Part shown: piece after piece, positions 1 to 5,325 of the stretch
Layout: each line of letters opens with the position of its first letter
How positions within the stretch are numbered: the stretch's first letter is position 1
Assembly: GCA_947167535.1 (NCBI GenBank)
Contig: CAMVIL010000097.1
Location: forward strand, 1-5,896
DNA length: 5,896 bases
Reading direction: 5' to 3'
DNA from: an uncultured Ruminococcus sp.
Lineage (GTDB): Bacteria; Bacillota; Clostridia; Oscillospirales; Ruminococcaceae
The notes under the pieces: generated by a model
Seen by the model: the letters and a program-made list of their open reading frames with translations, nothing else
Database searches by the model: none
What the model was told of the DNA's origin: nothing
Made by a program: the position numbers and the translations under genes

Positions 1-1076
1 ACGCAAACATCGTTCACTCCTACCGCGACCTGCCCAAGCTGTACAACCAGTGGGTGTCGGTAGTAAGATGGGAAAAGACCACCCGTCCTTTCCTGCGTTC
101 GCGTGAGTTCCTCTGGCAGGAGGGTCACACCATTCACGAGACCGCCGAGGAGGCTATCCACGAGACCGAGCAGATGCTTAATGTATACGCTGACTTCTGC
201 GAGCAGTCGCTGGCTATGCCTGTGGTTAAGGGCAGAAAGACCGACAGCGACAAGTTCGCGGGCGCCGAGGCTACCTACGCTATCGAGGCTATGATGCACG
301 ACGGCAAGGCGCTTCAGGCAGGCACTTCCCACTACTTCGGCGACGGCTTTGCAAGAGCTTTCGGAATACAGTTCGCGGGCAGAGACAACAAGCTGGCATT
401 CCCGCATCAGACAAGCTGGGGCGTTACCACCCGTCTTATCGGTGCAGTAATCATGACCCACGGCGACGACAGCGGACTTGTGCTTCCCCCTGCGGTAGCT
501 CCCGTTCAGGCTGTTATTCTGCCGATCCAGCAGTTCAAGGAAGGCGTCCTCGAGAAGGCTAACGAGCTTGCAGATGCACTCAAGGCTGCGGGCATCCGCG
601 TTAAGGTAGACGACCGCGACCAGTCTCCCGGATGGAAGTTCGCCGAGCACGAGATGCGCGGTGTGCCTGTACGTATCGAGGTCGGTCCCAAGGACATCGA
701 GAACGGCGAGTGCGTAGTTGCTCTGCGTTTCAGCGGCGAGAAGATGAGCGTTCCCTTCGGCGAGCTGACCGACAAGATAAACGACCTGCTGACAAACGTT
801 ATCCCCAAGGGAATGTTCGACAAGGCTCTCGCGAACCGCGCGAACAAGACCTACGTCTGCAAGTCCATCGACGAGATGAATGCAGCCCTCAACGAAAAGG
901 GCGACGGCTTCATCGAGGCTATGTGGTGCGGTGACGAGGCCTGCGAGGACAAGGTCAAGGAGCTGACAGGTGCAGGCTCGAGATGTATGCCCTTCGACCA
1001 GAAGCAGCACGACGACAAGTGCGTATGCTGCGGCAAGCCCGCAAAGGCAATGGTACTCTGGGGCAAGGCGTACTGA
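1..1076 (+). CDS. proS: Prolyl-tRNA synthetase, type 3 (archaeal/eukaryotic-like), 5'-truncated by window
   Basis: Class II aminoacyl-tRNA synthetase that charges tRNA-Pro with proline in the cytoplasm. The reading frame is open from base 3, so the start lies upstream; 357 residues are visible. Family members are usually about 475-480 aa, so about 120 N-terminal residues including motif 1 are missing. Class II motif 2 is visible around 84-131 ([17 protein letters not shown]) and motif 3 around 405-480 ([14 protein letters not shown], then [11 protein letters not shown]). The anticodon-binding domain follows from about 500 (QAVILPI onward). The C-terminal domain carries four cysteines spaced C-x4-C-x25-C-x2-C (codons at 927, 942, 1020 and 1029), the zinc-site spacing of type 3 enzymes. 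The protein ends in the Tyr typical of this type. There is no sign of the editing (INS) domain of the bacterial type 2 enzyme between motifs 2 and 3. It converges with the lipoprotein gene and ends 20 bp before a terminator stem. Confidence 0.97.
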   Translation, partial: ANIVHSYRDLPKLYNQWVSVVRWEKTTRPFLRSREFLWQEGHTIHETAEEAIHETEQMLNVYADFCEQSLAMPVVKGRKTDSDKFAGAEATYAIEAMMHDGKALQAGTSHYFGDGFARAFGIQFAGRDNKLAFPHQTSWGVTTRLIGAVIMTHGDDSGLVLPPAVAPVQAVILPIQQFKEGVLEKANELADALKAAGIRVKVDDRDQSPGWKFAEHEMRGVPVRIEVGPKDIENGECVVALRFSGEKMSVPFGELTDKINDLLTNVIPKGMFDKALANRANKTYVCKSIDEMNAALNEKGDGFIEAMWCGDEACEDKVKELTGAGSRCMPFDQKQHDDKCVCCGKPAKAMVLWGKAY

Positions 1077-1092
1077 TACAACTGACAGATAC

Positions 1093-1139
1093 AAAAAAGG
1101 CGTTGCCGTTCAGATGGCAGCGCCTTTGTTATTTATTTG
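1093..1139. terminator. Bidirectional intrinsic terminator between proS and the metal operon
   Basis: A 12-bp stem pairs 1096-1107 (AAAGGCGTTGCC) with 1116-1127 (GGCAGCGCCTTT), with one G-U wobble and an 8-nt loop at 1108-1115. On the + strand the stem is followed by a T-rich tail (TTTGTTATTTATTT). On the - strand it is followed by TTTTTT (the A run at 1093-1098). It lies between two convergent stop codons (1076 and 1133), so it probably ends both transcripts. The - strand version has the stronger U-run. Confidence 0.9.
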
Positions 1140-1723
1140 TCCGCCTTCGCCATCTCTGCGTCCTGCAGCTCGATGTAGGTGTATTTGCCTTCCTTGTAAC
1201 TGTTGAATATGCCCGTAATGACAAGCTCGGTGCCTTCCTCGGGGTAGTCGTCGGGGAAGGTGAGTGAGTCGGCGTTCTTCAGACGGAACTCCAGCCCCTG
1301 CGAGCAGCAGGCTGTCGCGTCGGCGATAAGCACCGCGAAGTAGTGGTGGCCGTCCTCCTCAGTGTGGGCAAACTTGCCCTCTGCCTTGATGTACTTTCCT
1401 ACGTATTTGTCGGGATTTGTCATCATGTCGTAGACCTCGGCATATGTCATGTTGGCGTTAAGGGTCGTCAGGTCAACGTCAAACTCGCCGTTGGAAGCAT
1501 CGATATCCGCCACATCTGGCAGCGGATCTGTCGCCTGAGTCTGCGGCGCGAGACCTGTTTCCGCCTGCTCCTCAGCCTGCTTTGCCAGCTCGTCCACCAA
1601 CTGATCTTCAGCGGACTTCGACGAGCTGTCGATTATCTTGTCCACAGTCGAAGTATCCCCGCAGCCGCTGAGGCACAAAGCCATCGTCAGTGCAGCCAGT
1701 GCGGGTATAAGTCTGTTTTTCAT
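1133..1723 (-). CDS. Putative lipoprotein with DATACC-motif domain, in a metal ABC transporter operon
   Basis: A 196-aa predicted lipoprotein and last gene of the operon. The start at 1723 is chosen because a strong site (AGAGGGGG) lies 8 nt upstream and the protein then begins with a proper signal peptide: MKNR, a hydrophobic stretch at 5-19, and lipobox LSGC with Cys21 as the lipidated residue. An upstream in-frame start at 1852 would put a nonsense extension inside the permease gene. Residues 22-90 form an acidic, Gln/Ala-rich low-complexity linker. Residues 91-190 form a compact domain: MTYAEVYDMM, NPDKYVGKYIKAEGKF, HHYFAVLIADATACCSQGLEF, then FPDDYPEEGTELVITGIF and a YTYIEL strand. This pattern suggests a small beta-barrel (OB-like) fold and resembles, from memory, the C-terminal part of DUF1980/YcgQ-type proteins. 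His120, His126, His127, Cys139 and Cys140 are candidate metal ligands. Its function is unknown. Its place after the ATPase and permease genes suggests a role in metal capture or handling at the outer face of the membrane (inference). Confidence 0.88.
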   Translation of the reverse strand: MKNRLIPALAALTMALCLSGCGDTSTVDKIIDSSSKSAEDQLVDELAKQAEEQAETGLAPQTQATDPLPDVADIDASNGEFDVDLTTLNANMTYAEVYDMMTNPDKYVGKYIKAEGKFAHTEEDGHHYFAVLIADATACCSQGLEFRLKNADSLTFPDDYPEEGTELVITGIFNSYKEGKYTYIELQDAEMAKADK

Positions 1724-1735
1724 TTCGCTTACCCC
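1724..1735 (-). promoter_or_regulatory. Ribosome binding site of the lipoprotein gene, overlapping the permease stop
   Basis: Read on the - strand, AGAGGGGGTAAGCGAAATG places a purine-rich Shine-Dalgarno sequence across the permease TAA stop (1731-1729), about 8 nt before the ATG at 1723. This decides the start of the lipoprotein and implies translation within one polycistronic message. Confidence 0.75.
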
Positions 1736-2565
1736 CTCTTGAAGAGTGAAATTATCCAGAATATCAGGAACACCACGATGTCGGCTGTAACTATCGTCGA
1801 GCCGGCGGGAGTTGACATGAGAATCGAGATCAGAATGCCCGCCGCCGCGCATACTACCGAGATCACCGCCGAGCAGATTATTACGCTGAGAAAGCTCTTG
1901 AACACCCTCATCGCCGACAGCGCGGGGAAGATGATGAGTGCCGAGATGAGCAGCGAACCCACAAGGTTCATCGCCAGCACGATTATCACAGCGGTAACTA
2001 TCGCGATCAGCAGATTGTACAGGTCGGACTTGACGCCTGTCGCCTTGGAGAAGCTCTCATCAAATGTGACAGCAAATATCTTGTTGTAGAACAGCACAAA
2101 CAGTGCAATGACCACCGTCGACAGCGCGATGCAGAGCCACACATCAAACTTCGAGAGAGTAAGTATAGAGATGGAGCCGAACAGCGTCGAGCAGACGTCG
2201 CCGGCAACGTTTGCCGACTTCGAGAATATGTTTATCAGCATATATCCCAGCGCCAGCGCGCCAACTGATATCATCGCCACCGCCGCGTCGCCCTTTATCT
2301 TGGTGTTCTGACCTGTTCTGAGGAGCAGTATCGCCGACGCCACCGTCACGGGCATGATTATGAGCATCTGGTTCGTGAGCCCCAGTATGATAGCCACCGA
2401 CATCGCGCCGAAGGCTACGTGGGAGAGTCCGTCGCCGATAAAGCTGAACCGTTTCAGCACCAGCGTAACTCCCAGCAGCGACGAGCAGAGCGCTATCAGC
2501 AGTCCCACTATCATCGCGTACTGCACGAAGGGCAGGGTGAAGTAGTCTTGCAGCTTGGATATCAT
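1729..2565 (-). CDS. znuB: Metal ABC transporter permease, ABC-3 (ZnuB/MntB/TroC) family
   Basis: A 278-aa integral membrane subunit of a high-affinity Zn2+/Mn2+ importer, full length for the family. The ATG at 2565 is preferred: it sits one base after the ATPase TGA (TGAgATG), which indicates translational coupling, and it gives the usual short N-terminus (MISKLQDYFTLPFVQYA). A GTG at 2583 would add six residues and overlap the ATPase by 17 bp. Family landmarks are KRFSFIGDGLSHVAFG at 39-53, the loop-like MNLVGSLLISALIIFPA at 199-215 that should contact the ATPase, and STPAGSTIV at 251-259 before the last helix. Hydrophobic segments lie roughly at 13-35, 48-63, 66-82, 96-113, 143-160, 183-200, 202-216, 225-247 and 258-274. 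Zinc and manganese members cannot be told apart by eye, so the symbol is a family-level guess. Confidence 0.93.
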   Translation of the reverse strand: MISKLQDYFTLPFVQYAMIVGLLIALCSSLLGVTLVLKRFSFIGDGLSHVAFGAMSVAIILGLTNQMLIIMPVTVASAILLLRTGQNTKIKGDAAVAMISVGALALGYMLINIFSKSANVAGDVCSTLFGSISILTLSKFDVWLCIALSTVVIALFVLFYNKIFAVTFDESFSKATGVKSDLYNLLIAIVTAVIIVLAMNLVGSLLISALIIFPALSAMRVFKSFLSVIICSAVISVVCAAAGILISILMSTPAGSTIVTADIVVFLIFWIISLFKRG

Positions 2566-2566
2566 C

Positions 2567-3298
2567 TCACTCAATGATATCACCGCCTTCCGAAAGTATA
2601 AAGGAGCGCCCGATGGGGCTGTTCACATAATCGTCCTTGCTGCCGAAGAACAGCTGCTTCTGACCGCCGATGTGAAGGATATGGCTTGCAAACATCACGG
2701 CGGCGTTTATGTCGTGAGACACCATTATTATCGTGATCCCGTTCTTGTTGAGCTTTGAGATAAGCTCGTAGAGGTCGATCTGTGCCTTGGGGTCGAGACC
2801 TGTCACGGGCTCGTCCAGCAGTAGTATCTTATCCGCCGCGCAAAGCGCTCTTGCAAGCAGCACTCTCTGCTGCTGACCGCCCGAAAGATCGCGGTAGCAT
2901 CTCTTCGCGAGATCGGTGATGCCCAGCCTTTCCATATTCTTCACCGCGAGCGCCTTCTCGGCGGCGTTGTAAAAGGGTCTCAGCCCCGTCTTGCCGAGGC
3001 AGCCCGATATAACTATCTCCCTGACGGAAGCGGGGAAATCGCGCTGCACCACCGTCTGCTGAGGCAGGTAGCCTATCTCCCCCGCGCCGACTCCGCCGCT
3101 GCGTTTTATCTCGCCGGAGTTTGGCGACTTAAGCCCCAGCAGAGCCTTAACAAGCGTTGACTTGCCCGAGCCGTTCTCACCCAGTATGCAGAGGTAATCG
3201 CCCTCGCGAACCTCAAAGTTTATATCGCTGACGACCGTCTCGCCCTCATAACCGAGGGAGCAGCCGCTGCACTGTATCTGTATTTCTTTTTCTGACAT
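2567..3298 (-). CDS. znuC: Metal ABC transporter ATP-binding protein (ZnuC/MntA-type)
   Basis: Cytoplasmic ATPase that powers the permease encoded next to it; 243 aa from the ATG at 3298, a normal length. All ABC motifs are present: Walker A GENGSGKST (40-48), Q-loop GYLPQQ (76-81), signature LSGGQ (138-142), Walker B ILLLDEP with catalytic Glu (158-164), D-loop GLD (167-169) and H-loop SHD with His195. IGYLPQ...FPASVREIV is typical of the zinc/manganese branch. Two start codons lie close together: ATG at 3304 and ATG at 3298. The Shine-Dalgarno AAGGG ends right against the first but sits 6 nt from the second, so 3298 is preferred; the difference is two residues. It is the first gene of the operon and follows a consensus promoter and a Fur-family-like operator. 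Confidence 0.95.
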   Translation of the reverse strand: MSEKEIQIQCSGCSLGYEGETVVSDINFEVREGDYLCILGENGSGKSTLVKALLGLKSPNSGEIKRSGGVGAGEIGYLPQQTVVQRDFPASVREIVISGCLGKTGLRPFYNAAEKALAVKNMERLGITDLAKRCYRDLSGGQQQRVLLARALCAADKILLLDEPVTGLDPKAQIDLYELISKLNKNGITIIMVSHDINAAVMFASHILHIGGQKQLFFGSKDDYVNSPIGRSFILSEGGDIIE

Positions 3299-3320
3299 AT
3301 CCATCCCTTACTTATGAACC

Positions 3321-3335
3321 TGATAATCAATTTCA
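3321..3335 (-). promoter_or_regulatory. Candidate Fur-family (Fur/Zur/PerR) operator in the operon leader
   Basis: On the + strand the sequence is TGATAATCAATTTCA. Compared with the classic 7-1-7 Fur-family box TGATAATnATTATCA, the left half is exact and the right half matches 5 of 7, so 12 of 14 defined positions agree. It sits roughly 10-25 nt downstream of the predicted transcription start of the ATPase gene, a position suited to repression by a metal-bound repressor. The metal sensed cannot be read from this. AT-rich sequence makes a chance match possible. Confidence 0.55.
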
Positions 3336-3344
3336 ATTTGCGTG

Positions 3345-3381
3345 CTTTATCATTATACCACTTATACACAAGCTTTGTCAA
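3345..3381 (-). promoter_or_regulatory. SigA-type promoter of the metal transporter operon
   Basis: Read on the - strand, a perfect -35 TTGACA (3381-3376) and a perfect -10 TATAAT (3357-3352) are separated by 18 bp. The -10 is preceded by TGG, giving an extended -10 (TGnTATAAT). The predicted start is near 3345, leaving about 47 nt of leader before the preferred ATG at 3298. Confidence 0.88.
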
Positions 3382-3413
3382 GTCCCCGACGAGATTTTGC
3401 AAAACTTTTACAC

Positions 3414-3449
3414 TTGACAGACTCGTAACAGTTTGATATAATATTAATG
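3414..3449 (+). promoter_or_regulatory. SigA-type promoter of the DUF975-CmpB membrane protein gene
   Basis: A perfect -35 TTGACA (3414-3419), a 17-bp spacer and a perfect -10 TATAAT (3437-3442) with upstream TGA form an extended -10. The predicted start is near 3449, which gives an unusually long leader of about 128 nt before the ATG at 3577. It stands back to back with the metal operon promoter, the two -35 boxes being 32 bp apart. Confidence 0.88.
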
Positions 3450-3576
3450 TTGATTTATTCACGATACTTCTTGTTTTTGGGAGTACTGCGGACATAGATA
3501 GCAGCGCCGCTGCACCCGCTTTATTACCCACATTCCCGACCTTATGATATAACCGTTTCTTTAAGGATAAATAGAT
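3449..3576 (+). other. Long 5' leader of the membrane protein gene
   Basis: About 128 nt between the predicted transcription start and the ATG. It contains a GC-rich dyad (GCAGCG-C-CGCTGC, 3501-3513), complementary GGGA/TCCC patches and, near the end, TATGATATAAC, which could be a weak second -10. I recognise no known riboswitch consensus and see no leader peptide. It ends in the AAGGA ribosome binding site (3563-3567), 9 nt before the start. Confidence 0.4.
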
Positions 3577-5115
3577 ATGAAAACTGTCAGAGAACTTCGC
3601 GCGATAGCTTTCAAAAGCCTGCGTAAGCATTACTTTCTTAATGTCGTCATAGTGTTCGTAGTCAGCGTGCTCATAAGCGGCGGCTACCGCTATGCCAGCG
3701 AATGGGATAAGAATGTCGACATGGCAGGCTCTTTGCGGCTTAATGAACCGCGAAAAACAAACTTCGAGATCATCGAGGACTTCCTCAGCGGCGTTGATGC
3801 CATCGACGTCGACCTCAGCCCCGAGACCACCGCGGAGAAATACACGAAGGGTTACTTCTCGGTGTTCGTCAACGAGACGACATCGTCGGGATCGCTGGGC
3901 TTCGGTATTATTAATGGTATCAACCAGATCGCATTCCACGGACGAGTGGACAGATCCATCGGCATTTTTATAATGACGGGATTGTCGGCGCTGTTCTGGG
4001 TGTTCTTCAAGAATCTTGTGCTTATCGGTCAGTGCCGGTACTTCATCGAACGCCGCATCTACCCCGAGACCCGTGCCGACCGATTGTTTTTCATCTTCAA
4101 GACGGGTCACGTCAGACATACTGCGTGGGTCATGCTGGTGAGGTCTATACGCCAGACACTCTGGAACATCACCCTCATCGGCGGGTTTTATAAAAGGTAC
4201 GAGTACCTGCTGATACCCTATCTCCTCGCCGAGAACCCCAACCTCACCTGCAAGGAAGCCTTCAAGCTCTCCAAGGAGCTGATGAACGGCTACAAGCGGC
4301 GCGCTTTCAGAATGGACGTCTCGCTGCTTCCATACGTGCTGCTGGACGGCTTTACATTCCATATGTCGTCGCTGCTGTTCTTAGATCCTTTCCGCGAGAT
4401 AATCTACGCCGAGATGTACATGGAACAGAGAGCCGCAAAGCGCACCACTATGAATCTCGAATTCAAGCTTTACGACACCCTGCTGGCAGTCAACCCCGAA
4501 GGTCTGGAGTGCTATCCCGACTACGTCTGCCCTACCCGTTACCATGAACAGCACAAGTGGCTCACCACCGACTGGGATCGCGGCTACGGCGGCGATACGG
4601 TAATACTGTTCTTTTTCTTCTTCTCGGGCATAGGCTGGGTGTGGGAGGTCATCTTCTATCTGATAAACGACGGCGAGTTTATCAACCGCGGCACTATGCT
4701 GGGACCCTGGCTGCCGATATACGGTCTCGGCGGCTGGATAATCATTTACCTCATGAGACCCCTCCGCAAGACCCCCGAGCTCATGTTCGCGGGCGCCACC
4801 CTCGCCTGCGGAAGCGTCGAGTATTTCGCTTCGTGGATACTCGAAAAGCTACTCAAAATGCGCTGGTGGGACTACACGGGCTATTTCATGAACCTAAACG
4901 GCAGGATATGCCTTGAGGGCGTGCTGGTCTTCGGCTTCGCGGGCGTTACTATGACTTACTTCATCGCCCCCGTAGCAGATAACCTCCTCGCAAAGATCCC
5001 CAAACGCGCCCGAAAGATGATCTGCATAACCCTCACCGTCCTGTTCCTCGCCGACCTCGCCTACTCCGCTCTCCACCCCAACATGGGCGACGGCATAACA
5101 GGCAATTTCTATTAA
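3577..5115 (+). CDS. Multi-domain membrane protein: DUF975-like N-terminus fused to CmpB-type putative ABC transporter permease domain
   Basis: A 512-aa membrane protein of unknown function. The start is supported by AAGGA 9 nt upstream and a typical DUF975 beginning (MKTVRELRAIAFKSLRKHYF). The N-terminal part has helices at about 21-36, 128-152, 183-203 and 245-268. A polar segment at about 37-127 probably lies outside the membrane. It holds the DUF975 signature KRYEYLLIPYLLAENPNLT...EAFKLSKELMNGYK (206-240). A charged linker (about 282-338) leads to a C-terminal part with helices at about 341-361, 376-393, 402-420, 445-466 and 480-499. This part has the hallmarks of the CmpB/'ABC-transporter type IV' family: FSGIGWVWEV, NRGTMLGPWLPIYGLGG, EYFASWILEKL...RWWDYTG and LNGRICLEG. 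Neither family has an established function that I know of, and no ATPase partner lies downstream. Despite the 'permease' label, transport should not be assumed. It has its own strong promoter and appears monocistronic. Confidence 0.9.
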   Translation: MKTVRELRAIAFKSLRKHYFLNVVIVFVVSVLISGGYRYASEWDKNVDMAGSLRLNEPRKTNFEIIEDFLSGVDAIDVDLSPETTAEKYTKGYFSVFVNETTSSGSLGFGIINGINQIAFHGRVDRSIGIFIMTGLSALFWVFFKNLVLIGQCRYFIERRIYPETRADRLFFIFKTGHVRHTAWVMLVRSIRQTLWNITLIGGFYKRYEYLLIPYLLAENPNLTCKEAFKLSKELMNGYKRRAFRMDVSLLPYVLLDGFTFHMSSLLFLDPFREIIYAEMYMEQRAAKRTTMNLEFKLYDTLLAVNPEGLECYPDYVCPTRYHEQHKWLTTDWDRGYGGDTVILFFFFFSGIGWVWEVIFYLINDGEFINRGTMLGPWLPIYGLGGWIIIYLMRPLRKTPELMFAGATLACGSVEYFASWILEKLLKMRWWDYTGYFMNLNGRICLEGVLVFGFAGVTMTYFIAPVADNLLAKIPKRARKMICITLTVLFLADLAYSALHPNMGDGITGNFY

Positions 5116-5149
5116 CCCGTAAGTAACAGCCTTGACGCTAAGACAGATG

Positions 5150-5250
5150 CAGACTCTTGGGGACTCCGTCCCCAAACCCCTGCCAAAGAACCCCTTTTGG
5201 AGAAGGGGTCCGGGGAGACCCTTTTCAAAGGGTCCCCCGGCGGGAGTCTG
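5150..5250. repeat. Compact palindromic multi-hairpin intergenic element (REP/MITE-like)
   Basis: The ends are a perfect 7-bp inverted repeat, CAGACTC (5150-5156) and GAGTCTG (5244-5250). Inside are three consecutive hairpins. The first is TTGGGGAC/GTCCCCAA with a TCC loop (5157-5175). The second is ACCCCTT/AAGGGGT with a 6-nt loop (5190-5209). The third is CCGGGG plus GACCCTTT paired with AAAGGGTC plus CCCCGG, with one bulged A (5210-5240). The folded structure would be a three-armed cruciform or RNA. No open reading frame and no transposase are present. Such layouts are typical of dispersed non-autonomous elements in clostridial genomes, but only one copy is in this window, so its dispersal is inference. 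Confidence 0.7.
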
Positions 5251-5293
5251 AGGTCAGAGCCCTCAGGAGACCACGCCTGTCTCAGCTTCAAGG

Positions 5294-5309
5294 TGCTATA
5301 TACAATTTA
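5294..5309 (+). promoter_or_regulatory. Possible weak promoter for glmU
   Basis: TGcTATATA (5294-5302) fits an extended -10, and an overlapping TACAAT (5301-5306) is an alternative -10. No convincing -35 is found 16-18 bp upstream. The resulting leader would be very short (under 20 nt). Read-through from the upstream gene is an alternative. Confidence 0.3.
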
Positions 5310-5311
5310 AA

Positions 5312-5316
5312 AGGAG
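5312..5316 (+). promoter_or_regulatory. glmU ribosome binding site
   Basis: AGGAG, within AAAAGGAGA, lies 9 nt before the ATG at 5326. It fixes the start of the gene. Confidence 0.85.
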
Positions 5317-5325
5317 ATTTCTACT

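Larger units (their letters stand above)
5116..5325. other. Non-coding gap with structured repeat between the membrane protein gene and glmU
   Basis: 210 bp without a credible gene. It contains the 101-bp multi-hairpin element (5150-5250), an adjacent small hairpin, CTGAGG/CCTCAG (5248-5253 with 5261-5266), and the glmU ribosome binding site. No intrinsic terminator with a T-run follows the membrane protein gene; one of the GC-rich hairpins may do that job. Confidence 0.6.

Noticed and set aside
1724..1852. N-terminal extension of the lipoprotein to an upstream start at 1852
   Set aside because: It would overlap the permease coding sequence by over 120 bp and bury the clear signal peptide and lipobox; the strong ribosome binding site supports 1723.
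1343..2089. 248-codon open frame on the + strand across the lipoprotein and permease genes
   Set aside because: It is antisense to two genes with clear family motifs and has no supporting start signal, so it is a codon-bias shadow.
3220..4362. Long 380-codon open frame on the - strand opposite the DUF975-CmpB gene
   Set aside because: It is antisense to a well-supported gene, overlaps the znuC start region and both promoters, has no ribosome binding site or recognisable motif, and its openness follows from the codon bias of the opposite strand.
5132..5160. TTGACG at 5132-5137 as a -35 box for a promoter upstream of the repeat
   Set aside because: No -10-like sequence occurs at 16-18 bp spacing (the region reads TCTTGG).
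5157..5240. Repeated hairpins read as a CRISPR array
   Set aside because: The hairpins differ in sequence and loop, there are no identical direct repeats with unique spacers, and no cas genes are nearby.
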